A program made the position numbers and the translations under genes. The notes beneath the pieces were generated by a model. It ran no database searches. It had not been told where the DNA came from and saw nothing but the letters and a program-made list of their open reading frames with translations. Positions 7,302 through 13,788 of a stretch of DNA of 13,788 nucleotides are shown one piece after another. Numbering within the stretch: position 1 is the first letter of the stretch; the number at the start of each line of letters is the position of its first letter. Where the stretch lies: positions 1-13,788 of the forward strand of contig JAGCNK010000071.1 in NCBI GenBank assembly GCA_017645985.1, written 5' to 3'. Origin of the DNA: Bacteroidales bacterium (GTDB lineage: Bacteria > Bacteroidota > Bacteroidia > Bacteroidales > UBA3824).

Positions 7302-8665
7302 TGAAAAAGTTTATATTCCTAATAATGATTACTGTCGGGGTTGCCGCATGCAACCCCTACGGCAGTGAGATTCCCCAAAAGCTTGTGGGCAACTGGATTA
7401 ACCAGGACAACGGTGATTGGGAATACGGTTTGTTTGAGGAGTTCGCCATTGCCCGAAACTATTTTTGGAAATATGTTTCGGTTAGCGACAACGCTATTGT
7501 GATTAGCAAAGATGCTCCCTACAATCAGCAGATTACCTTGAATATCAATCTGATAAACGATACCACGCTTGATATCAACGGACAGCAGTACCGCAAGGCT
7601 ACCATACCTGTCAACTTGGCTGATTATCCTCTCAATGCTCTCCCTGATTATGTGCGAGATCTGGCTGCCGCCAACTACCAACGGCTTACCGATTTTCCCC
7701 ACGTGGAGCCCGACACCACTGATTTTGTGCCGTTTAGCTACAACCATGTGGATTCGGCTGTGGTGCTTGGCTACCACCGCAATACCGCCCAAGGTCTCAG
7801 CTCGTTTTTCGAGCGGTACAGTTCTGCACCTTACCCTGTCTGGGGAATGTTTGACGCAGTGTGGCTGGTGGAAGATACGCTGTGGAATTACGGCCGTCGC
7901 TCCAACCTCTTGTGGAAGTTTAACGGCGTGGCGTCGCTTGATATGTCTAGCCTGCTGCAATGTTGGAGTTTTGCCAATCTGCCGTATGTTTTGCAGGCAA
8001 ACGACACTATGCTTGTGTATACCAATTATGAAACTCTGCCTTTTGGCATTTGTCGGAAAGAGCATTATGTGATGGGGTCAAACCAGCGTTTGTGCCGCGA
8101 ACAGAATGCCTTTTACAATTGGTTGGTTACTAAGAATGGGTCGGCTTTTTCTATTGGGCAGAATAGCAGTCATTACTTGTCCGACTCTGCATTTTATGCC
8201 AACCGGCTGGCCGATTATCACAAAAACAGCTATTATTTGGAAACCTATATCAATGAAAGCAAGCTTCCCCTGTCGAAGAAATTTGTACGCTACAACACTG
8301 CCTTGATCAAATATCGTTTTGCATTGGACGTGTGCGGCATCAATATGGCCGACGAGGTGCTCGACACTCTCAAAATCAACGAAGACGATTTCGTAGTGTC
8401 TGTGGCATTGATGTATGCTTTTAAGCGTGTATTGAACAAAGATTCACGTCTTTATTGCGATTCGGATACCTGCTATCTGCCTGCTACACAGGAGAATATT
8501 AATAAGAATCCCGGCTTTATACTATGCAAGGATGAAGAAGACCACCGTCGCCTTGTAAATCCCAAGGTGATTGACGATTTGGGCTTGAGCAGAGATTTTG
8601 CCGATTATTTCCGTTTTTATCAGGAGCAGAATTTTAAAGGAAATACAACAACCATTATAGATTAA
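7301..8665 (+). CDS. Lipoprotein of unrecognised family, copy 1 of tandem pair
   Basis: A 454-residue protein with a lipoprotein signal: MKKFIFLIMITVGVAAC, with Cys17 as the likely lipidated residue. I do not recognise the family. The mature protein opens with NPYGSEI, then a module of about 90 residues with GNWIN, DWEYGLFEEFAIARN, FWKYVSVSDNAIV and LDINGQQYRKA, which looks like a small beta-barrel or beta-sandwich. The remaining 350 residues have no familiar catalytic motif but align along their length with the next gene: DTTDF.P.SY, YHRNTA.G, NDTM, DSAF.A.R, PLS.KF.R.N, LNEDD, NP.....LG.S.DF. The start codon overlaps the regulator's stop (TAATG), so the gene is translationally coupled to the YtrA-ABC module. 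A periplasmic or outer-membrane accessory or sensing role for the transporter is an inference from position only. Confidence 0.85.
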   Translation: MKKFIFLIMITVGVAACNPYGSEIPQKLVGNWINQDNGDWEYGLFEEFAIARNYFWKYVSVSDNAIVISKDAPYNQQITLNINLINDTTLDINGQQYRKATIPVNLADYPLNALPDYVRDLAAANYQRLTDFPHVEPDTTDFVPFSYNHVDSAVVLGYHRNTAQGLSSFFERYSSAPYPVWGMFDAVWLVEDTLWNYGRRSNLLWKFNGVASLDMSSLLQCWSFANLPYVLQANDTMLVYTNYETLPFGICRKEHYVMGSNQRLCREQNAFYNWLVTKNGSAFSIGQNSSHYLSDSAFYANRLADYHKNSYYLETYINESKLPLSKKFVRYNTALIKYRFALDVCGINMADEVLDTLKINEDDFVVSVALMYAFKRVLNKDSRLYCDSDTCYLPATQENINKNPGFILCKDEEDHRRLVNPKVIDDLGLSRDFADYFRFYQEQNFKGNTTTIID

Positions 8666-8686
8666 TCATTTTAAATTGAAACCGCT

Positions 8687-10312
8687 ATGAAAAAACTGAT
8701 TATAATATCCGCAGTGTTGGCCTGCATTATAGCATCGTGCAACCCCTACGGCAGCGAAATTTCCGACAAACTCAACGGATGCTGGATAAATCCCGAAACC
8801 GGTGAATGGAAGTACGGATTTTTTGAGGAGTTTGCCATCTACAACAATGATTTTTGGCGTTATTATTCGGTGTCGGACAATCAGATAGTATTGTACAAAG
8901 ACACCGCCACTCAGGAATTCTTTATCAGCGAAAAGGTGCTGCCCGACATTCCCGACAGCCAAAAATCGTTTATCAGTTTCAGTTTTCTAAACGATTCGGT
9001 TTTGGAGATTGACGGCAAGCGTTATCAAAAAAACGACTATTCGCGCTTTAGCTATCACAAAGGTTTTGACTTCTACGGCTGCGCTGAATATCTGCTCCAA
9101 AAATTCCAAAACCGAACCGATGTTGAGGTCGACACCACTGATTTTGAGCCACACTCATACGATTTCGCCTACGAGGACACCTGTATGGTGTTTAGATATT
9201 ATCACCGAAATACTGCCAAAGGTTTTAATTCTTTAGAACGACGTTTTGCAAAACAACAATTTTGGTATGAGGTTGAAACCAATTATACTTCGTTTGATAT
9301 TGATATTATAGGAAGGCTCCATACACCTTCTTGGATTGACACGCTTTCGCATTACGGCTGCCGTTTTGAATGTCCGCTTTTTGGGGCTCCAATGATGACG
9401 ATCGGAAGTTTTCGCTTGTTTCAGTATGGAGATTTTTCGCATGATGTGCCATATTTTATTGAAAAAAACGACACAATGATGTTCTTAGCCAATCAAGAGA
9501 CATTCAGAAACGATAGGCAAAGAGTTCTCCGTTGCGAACATTATGCTATGGGCGGCAACAGCCGATACATTCAAGAACAAGACGCCTTGTATTATTATGT
9601 ACTTATAAACCACAAGGGTGAGGATCCTTTATATTATAATTGTATGCCATACAGAGCACGTAACGATTTAGGAGATTCGGCATTTTTCGCTCAACGCTAC
9701 AATATATATGTGGGAGACACCACATTGCTCTACAACTTTATTAAGGATTGCAAAGTGCCGCTTTCTTACAAATTCAAGCGTTTTAACCGCAACTTTTTGT
9801 TCAACTCTTTTGCCAACGACGTGATCGGATGCAAAGAGGCGGATGAGTTTTTTGCACAGGATCTCCATCTCAACGAGGATGACATTATGCTTTTCCCCCA
9901 AGGAGGTGCTTTTATTGTTAAGTATGTAGTGTACAAAGATTCGATACAATATTGCAAATCTTTTCCTGGCGATACTTTAGCGCATATTGCTGTTACCCCA
10001 GAGAATATGCAAAAGTATCCTGATTATATTCCTTATAGATGTAATAACAATCCGGTACTTATTAATCCGCAAATGGTTAAGGATTTGGGTTTTAGTAGCG
10101 ATTTTTTTGACTGGTGTGTTTTTATATGTGCATCGCAATATTTATCAGGCTATTATAAATCTGATGATCCGGATACTTTTTCTGGCAAATGGTTGTATCC
10201 AAGTGTTGAAGAGTACGAAATAGAGCACCTCACCCGTATAGTGAAAGAACCCTATGCTGAGTTGTTGCAAGATAGGATAAAATGGAATAACGATGGTGAA
10301 AATCATTACTAA
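8687..10312 (+). CDS. Lipoprotein of unrecognised family, copy 2 of tandem pair
   Basis: A 541-residue protein with signal MKKLIIISAVLACIIASC (Cys18 likely lipidated), then NPYGSEI as in the upstream copy. The N-terminal module is better preserved here: GCWINPETGEWKYGFFEEFAI, DFWRYYSVSDNQIVLYKD, LEIDGKRYQK. Later blocks match copy 1: DTTDF.PHSY, YHRNTAKG, NDTMMFLANQETF, GDSAFFAQRY, CKVPLSYKFKRFN, LNEDD, TPENMQKYPDYI, LINPQMVKDLGFSSDF. It is longer by inserts after residue 190 and by a tail of about 40 residues (SGKWLYPSVEEYEIEHLTRIV...). It follows copy 1 by 21 bases with no promoter or terminator between, so it belongs to the same operon. From about 9230 onward the DNA is visibly more AT-rich than the 5' part. 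Function unknown; no catalytic motif seen. I have a vague memory of similar WxYGFFEEFAIY modules in Bacteroidales TlpA-like proteins, but cannot confirm it. Confidence 0.85.
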   Translation: MKKLIIISAVLACIIASCNPYGSEISDKLNGCWINPETGEWKYGFFEEFAIYNNDFWRYYSVSDNQIVLYKDTATQEFFISEKVLPDIPDSQKSFISFSFLNDSVLEIDGKRYQKNDYSRFSYHKGFDFYGCAEYLLQKFQNRTDVEVDTTDFEPHSYDFAYEDTCMVFRYYHRNTAKGFNSLERRFAKQQFWYEVETNYTSFDIDIIGRLHTPSWIDTLSHYGCRFECPLFGAPMMTIGSFRLFQYGDFSHDVPYFIEKNDTMMFLANQETFRNDRQRVLRCEHYAMGGNSRYIQEQDALYYYVLINHKGEDPLYYNCMPYRARNDLGDSAFFAQRYNIYVGDTTLLYNFIKDCKVPLSYKFKRFNRNFLFNSFANDVIGCKEADEFFAQDLHLNEDDIMLFPQGGAFIVKYVVYKDSIQYCKSFPGDTLAHIAVTPENMQKYPDYIPYRCNNNPVLINPQMVKDLGFSSDFFDWCVFICASQYLSGYYKSDDPDTFSGKWLYPSVEEYEIEHLTRIVKEPYAELLQDRIKWNNDGENHY

Positions 10313-10356
10313 TTCATATTTTTTTCATTTTCAGCTGTAATATTTTTTCACTTCGG

Positions 10357-10392
10357 TTGTCTATTCTTCAAAAAATTATCAATCAATATTTG
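10357..10392 (+). promoter_or_regulatory. Weak candidate promoter before the thioredoxin-domain gene
   Basis: The 106-base gap 10313-10418 is AT-rich. It holds an imperfect -7 box AATATTTG at 10385-10392 (consensus TAnnTTTG, first base mismatched) and a TTG at 10357-10359, with a 25-base spacer that is longer than usual. No terminator was seen after the second lipoprotein, so read-through from the operon is equally possible. Confidence 0.25.
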
Positions 10393-10418
10393 TTTAACTG
10401 ATTATAAAATACTAATTT

Positions 10419-12602
10419 ATGAAAAGATTATTGCTACTTATTATCGCCCTGCTGCCGATGATGTCGATGGCACAGCGCACAATAGAGAATCCTATTATAG
10501 GCGCACGCAGTATGGGCACTTGTGTTGGTTTCTTTATCGACAAGATAGAACTCTCAAACACATCAACCAAACTCTATCTCACCAATTATCACGGATATAA
10601 GGAGGGACAGATGAAGATTTCTTCAGGTACTACCCTCCGCTCCGGCGACAAACGTTGGAAGGTGGTTTCTGCCGAGGGAATCAATCTCGACGAACCCACT
10701 TTGCCAAAAGACAATGTGGAATTTGTAACTCATTTTGTGCTCAATTTCCCCGCCATCGACCCGAAGCTTGAAACCGTCGACTATATTGAGTCGGATGATC
10801 CAAACTCGTTTCAACTTTTCGACGTAGCCCTCACCGACCGTGCCGCCGCCGAAATCAAAAAGCGCAACACTGTTCCCGACGAGGTAAAAAACTACGCCAA
10901 AAATATCAAAGACAACGGCGAGAGTCTCGACAAGAACGGCTTTTCGATGCAAGACGCCATCGTAAAAGGCAAGCTTTATGGTTTTGACAAGAGGTTTTTT
11001 GGAGGCACTGCCAATCCCGAAATCACTGTGTATATCTTCAATCCTTTTACGGCGGAGCAGGACAACTACCACGCCACGGTAGCAACCGACGGCTCTTACG
11101 AAATCCACGTGCCGATGACCAGCAAATATCAGGTGGTTTATCTTTCGATGACTCCTATTATTCACGGTCAAATAATGCTTTCTGCCGGAAAAACAGTTGT
11201 TGCCGATTTTGATTTCTGTCAGATTTACCGTCCGTGGGAACTTCCTGCCAACAAGCTGCTGCCATACTTCTCGGGCGAGAATGTGGACATAAATTTTGCC
11301 CTTAGCAACGATCTTATCGATGGTTTTTACCGTCTTTATATCAACGGCAGCGTGGATGTGCAAAAACGTTACGTAAACTATTCGCCTGAGGAGTTTCAGG
11401 ATTATATTCTTAATGCGTTCGACAGTTTCTGCTCGGGCGTTATCGACAAATCGCCGTTTACCAAACGCGCCAAGGAACTTCTCATAATATCCGCCAAAAG
11501 CGAAGCTGCATATCTCTTGTCGCAGTATCCCTCACTTGTACAGCGTGCTTACCGCCAAATCAACGGCAAAACGGGTCGCGAGCCTATACCTGAATTTACT
11601 ATGCCTGAATATGACGAACAGTATTTGGATTATCACAAACTGCTTGGCCTTGACGATGATATGATGTTTTATGCCAATGCTTTCGCTTACAATATCAGCG
11701 GTTGGGAAATGTGTTTCTTCCACGTGTATAGAAAATTTAGGATCTACAATAATTATTACAATTTTATCGCCGACATTTGGGAAAACCTTCCCACAAAGGT
11801 GAAAATGACAAAGGCAGAAAAAAAGATTGCTCCTGTTTATGCCCAGAAAGTTCGAGAGCGCGACAATGCATTGACTGACGAAGAGAAGGCTTTTAGAAAT
11901 AAATTTGCAGACGATTTTGATCACCAAGAGGATATTGCAATAGCTGAAAAGGAAAAAATTGCTGATATGAATTTTGTAAGGCTTTTGGGCGAGGGCGATT
12001 GCTATTTCAAGGATTTTATCAAGTTGCAAGAATATTGTAAACCACTTAACCGTCAGACTGTTGTGCCTGATTCTATTGTTGCTGAAATTGAAAAGATGCG
12101 TTTCCCCTTCTATGCCGAATATGTTAAAGCTCGTAATGCAAGACTTTTGGCTCAGATAGAGGCAGAGAAACAGCGTGGCGGTTATTATCTGCACACGGTT
12201 AGCGACAGTGAGGGTGATTCGCTCTTGGAAGAAATTCTCAAAGACTATAGGGGCAAGGTGGTTTTTATAGATTTTTGGAACACTTGGTGCAGTCCGTGCC
12301 GTTCCGCCATTCAGCAGATGAAGCCTATGAAACGAACCTTAGATGGCAAAGACGTTGAGTTTGTGTACATTGCCAGCACTTCCTCGCCCGAAAACGAATA
12401 CGCAGGTATGATACCGTCAATGCACGGTCACCACTACCGCCTCTCCGAACGTCAGTACGAATCGTTGCTGCGCAAATGGAACTTCACCGGCATACCCTCA
12501 TACCTCATTATCGGCAAAGACGGAATGGTAAAAGACTATCACACAGGATTTCAACACGCCGAGTATTACAAACAGAAGATTAATGAAGAGTTGAATAAGT
12601 GA
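10419..12602 (+). CDS. Large periplasmic protein with C-terminal TlpA-like thioredoxin domain
   Basis: A 727-residue protein with an N-terminal Sec signal peptide (MKRLLLLIIALLPMMSMAQ) and no lipobox cysteine. Residues about 20-150 form a beta-rich module (MGTCVGFFIDKIELS...LTNYHGY). Residues about 165-270 resemble the DUF4369-type or carboxypeptidase-regulatory-like sandwich common in such proteins (VKGKLYG..., DGSYEIHVPM, IMLSAGKTVVADFD). A mainly helical middle section spans about 280-590. The C-terminal 130 residues are a TlpA/ResA-like thioredoxin fold with GKVVFIDFWNTWCSPC, redox motif WCSPC at 623-627 and cis-proline Pro693 in TGIPSYLII. It probably reduces or exchanges disulfides in the periplasm or at the outer membrane. 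It lies downstream of the lipoprotein pair in the same direction and ends at a strong terminator. Its partners are unknown. Confidence 0.9.
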   Translation: MKRLLLLIIALLPMMSMAQRTIENPIIGARSMGTCVGFFIDKIELSNTSTKLYLTNYHGYKEGQMKISSGTTLRSGDKRWKVVSAEGINLDEPTLPKDNVEFVTHFVLNFPAIDPKLETVDYIESDDPNSFQLFDVALTDRAAAEIKKRNTVPDEVKNYAKNIKDNGESLDKNGFSMQDAIVKGKLYGFDKRFFGGTANPEITVYIFNPFTAEQDNYHATVATDGSYEIHVPMTSKYQVVYLSMTPIIHGQIMLSAGKTVVADFDFCQIYRPWELPANKLLPYFSGENVDINFALSNDLIDGFYRLYINGSVDVQKRYVNYSPEEFQDYILNAFDSFCSGVIDKSPFTKRAKELLIISAKSEAAYLLSQYPSLVQRAYRQINGKTGREPIPEFTMPEYDEQYLDYHKLLGLDDDMMFYANAFAYNISGWEMCFFHVYRKFRIYNNYYNFIADIWENLPTKVKMTKAEKKIAPVYAQKVRERDNALTDEEKAFRNKFADDFDHQEDIAIAEKEKIADMNFVRLLGEGDCYFKDFIKLQEYCKPLNRQTVVPDSIVAEIEKMRFPFYAEYVKARNARLLAQIEAEKQRGGYYLHTVSDSEGDSLLEEILKDYRGKVVFIDFWNTWCSPCRSAIQQMKPMKRTLDGKDVEFVYIASTSSPENEYAGMIPSMHGHHYRLSERQYESLLRKWNFTGIPSYLIIGKDGMVKDYHTGFQHAEYYKQKINEELNK

Positions 12603-12623
12603 TTAATAAATAGTTTATTGAAC

Positions 12624-12660
12624 ATAATTTGCGGTCTGAAATTTTTTGACCGCAAATTAT
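12624..12660 (+). terminator. Strong hairpin terminator after the thioredoxin-domain gene
   Basis: A perfect 13-bp inverted repeat, ATAATTTGCGGTC (12624-12636) and GACCGCAAATTAT (12648-12660), encloses an 11-base loop and runs into TTTT (12660-12663). The GC-rich core GCGGTC/GACCGC is nearest the loop. It lies 21 bases after the stop codon of the preceding gene. The T-run overlaps the -33 box of the next promoter. Confidence 0.88.
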
Positions 12661-12692
12661 TTTGAATTATCTGTGAATTATAATTACCTTTG
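12661..12692 (+). promoter_or_regulatory. Bacteroidota-type promoter for the AAA-ATPase_like gene
   Basis: A -33 TTTG (12661-12664) and -7 TACCTTTG (12685-12692), with a 20-base spacer, form a textbook promoter for this phylum. The start should be near 12698-12701, giving a leader of about 18 bases before ATG 12718. The -33 box directly abuts the upstream terminator, so this gene is insulated from the operon to its left. Confidence 0.85.
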
Positions 12693-12717
12693 TCCGAACC
12701 ATTAATAGCGAAAAATT

Positions 12718-13788
12718 ATGTGGAATCCTAAGGCACGACGCATACCATACGGCATTCAGGGCTTTGAAATGCTCCGCCGCGACAATTGTTACTACGTTGA
12801 TAAAACCCGCTTTATCCAAGAGATAGAGTACGCCAACAAGTATTTCTTCTTGGTGCGTCCTCGTCGTTTTGGTAAAACATTGACAATGACGATGTTGGAG
12901 ACGTATTACGACATCAATAAGAAAGAAAAGTTTGAAGAGATTTTTTCAGGACTTTGGATTGGCGACCACCCGACGGCAAATCGTAATTCGTATTTGGTGC
13001 TTGAATTGAATTTTGCAATGGTAAACGGCAATATCGACGATTACAAGAAGAATTTCGATTCGTATTGCCACCTTAGGTTCAAGAACTTCTGTGATGTTTA
13101 TTCGCAGTATTTTCCCTCCAATGCCAGAGAGGAATTGGAAAAATTGAACAAAAATGCCGTTGACGAACTGAAATACATCATTCAGGAGTTGGAAAAAACC
13201 GACAAGAAGATTTATCTTTTTATCGACGAATACGACAATTTTACCAACAACATCCTTTCCGACTACACGCTGCTTGGCCGTTATATGGACGAAACGCACC
13301 GCACGGGATACTTGCGCACATTTTTTAACGCTCTTAAAGATGGCTCGAAAGGCGTAATAGAAAGGCTTTTCATCACGGGAGTTTCGCCTGTAACTCTCGA
13401 CGACCTTACGAGCGGTTTCAACATCGGAACAAACTACTCCACCGATGCGCGTTTCAACGAAATCACAGGCTTCACCGAACAGGAAGCCCGCGAAATGCTC
13501 AATTATTACAGCGAGTATTTCAAATTTCCGTGTTCAGTTGACGAAATCATCGAGACTATCCGCCCGTGGTACGACAATTATTGCTTTGCAAAAGATTGTT
13601 TTGGCGAAACTACAATGTACAATTCGGATATGTTGCTTTACTTTACTGACAAACTTTGCAATAGTGGCAAGTTGCCTGAAAACATCATCGACAGCAACAT
13701 CCGCACCGACTACGGCAAACTCAAAATGCTTATCCGCAAGGACAAGGAGATGGATTTTGAAGGTTCGATAATTCAAAACCTTGTTACA
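12718..13788 (+). CDS. AAA-ATPase_like / DUF1703 (PD-(D/E)XK) family protein, 3' end cut
   Basis: An open frame of 357 residues runs from ATG 12718 to the right edge. It opens with RRIPYGIQGFEMLRRDNCYYVDKTRFI, the classic start of the AAA-ATPase_like family. Walker A is RPRRFGKT (47-54). Walker B is YLFIDEYD (about 166-173), followed by a sensor-like FITGVSPVTLDDL. Later conserved landmarks include FNEITGFTEQEA, the WYDNYCF region and YNSDMLLYF. Full-length members are usually somewhat over 500 residues and end in a PD-(D/E)XK nuclease-like domain (DUF1703/PDDEXK_9), which would lie beyond this window. The family is abundant and often multicopy in Bacteroidota, and its biological role is unsettled; a nucleic-acid or mobile-element related function is often guessed. 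It has its own promoter and is insulated by the terminator before it. The visible part shows no damage. Confidence 0.9.
   Translation, partial: MWNPKARRIPYGIQGFEMLRRDNCYYVDKTRFIQEIEYANKYFFLVRPRRFGKTLTMTMLETYYDINKKEKFEEIFSGLWIGDHPTANRNSYLVLELNFAMVNGNIDDYKKNFDSYCHLRFKNFCDVYSQYFPSNAREELEKLNKNAVDELKYIIQELEKTDKKIYLFIDEYDNFTNNILSDYTLLGRYMDETHRTGYLRTFFNALKDGSKGVIERLFITGVSPVTLDDLTSGFNIGTNYSTDARFNEITGFTEQEAREMLNYYSEYFKFPCSVDEIIETIRPWYDNYCFAKDCFGETTMYNSDMLLYFTDKLCNSGKLPENIIDSNIRTDYGKLKMLIRKDKEMDFEGSIIQNLVT

Larger units (their letters stand above)
7301..10312 (+). repeat. Tandem gene duplication (two paralogous lipoprotein genes)
   Basis: The two lipoprotein genes in this interval are homologous from signal peptide to C-terminus, with conserved blocks in the same order. 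A 17-base identical stretch encodes the lipidated cysteine and CNPYGS in both (7349-7365 and 8738-8754). Elsewhere the DNA is well diverged, so the duplication is old; the identical stretch may reflect constraint at the lipoprotein N-terminus. Confidence 0.8.

Noticed and set aside
7319..8065. 248-residue open frame on the minus strand
   Set aside because: It mirrors the first lipoprotein gene, which has a paralogue, a lipobox and operon context. The reverse frame matches no family I know.
10404..10412. Second YtrA-like half-site before the thioredoxin gene (TACTAAT)
   Set aside because: Only seven bases match the operator interior, and the diagnostic AGTGTA and TACACT ends are absent.
10623..11363. 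246-residue open frame on the minus strand
   Set aside because: Shadow of the thioredoxin-domain gene; no upstream signals and no recognisable domain.
11532..12194. 220-residue open frame on the minus strand
   Set aside because: Antisense to the AT-rich helical part of the thioredoxin-domain gene; the apparent hydrophobic segments are reverse images of lysine/glutamate codons.

Overview
The window most likely comes from a member of Bacteroidota, probably Bacteroidales. Three promoters carry the Bacteroidota-type -33 TTTG/TTG and -7 TAnnTTTG boxes. One protein ends in a type IX secretion (T9SS) type-B sorting domain, and a TlpA-like thioredoxin protein and an AAA-ATPase_like/PD-(D/E)XK family protein are of kinds common in this phylum. 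The T9SS signal argues against Bacteroides itself, which generally lacks T9SS. No RNA gene, CRISPR array or insertion sequence was seen. Coding density is high, and no gene-free stretch exceeds 150 bases.

Region 1 (1-4488) is a divergent pair. On the minus strand is a large exported TPR-CHAT (caspase-like) protein, cut by the left edge just after the catalytic cysteine. On the plus strand is a secreted protein of several Ig/Fn3-like modules with a C-terminal T9SS type-B sorting domain. The two starts are about 110 bases apart.

Region 2 (4568-10312) looks like one operon: ABC ATPase, two related six-helix permeases, a short YtrA-type GntR regulator, then two tandem paralogous lipoproteins of a family I do not recognise. 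It has a clear promoter. A 24-bp palindrome lies between the -7 box and the first start codon, with half-sites AGTGTA and TACACT. This resembles the operator I recall for Bacillus subtilis YtrA, so the regulator in the operon probably represses its own operon. The regulator and the first lipoprotein overlap at TAATG, which ties the lipoproteins to the transporter module.

Region 3 (10313-12660) holds a 727-residue periplasmic protein with a C-terminal TlpA-like thioredoxin domain (WCSPC), closed by a strong hairpin terminator. Region 4 (12661-13788) begins with a promoter abutting that terminator and encodes the first 357 residues of an AAA-ATPase_like protein cut by the right edge.

The most interesting content is the YtrA-ABC operon with its paired lipoproteins, and the exported CHAT protein next to a T9SS cargo protein.
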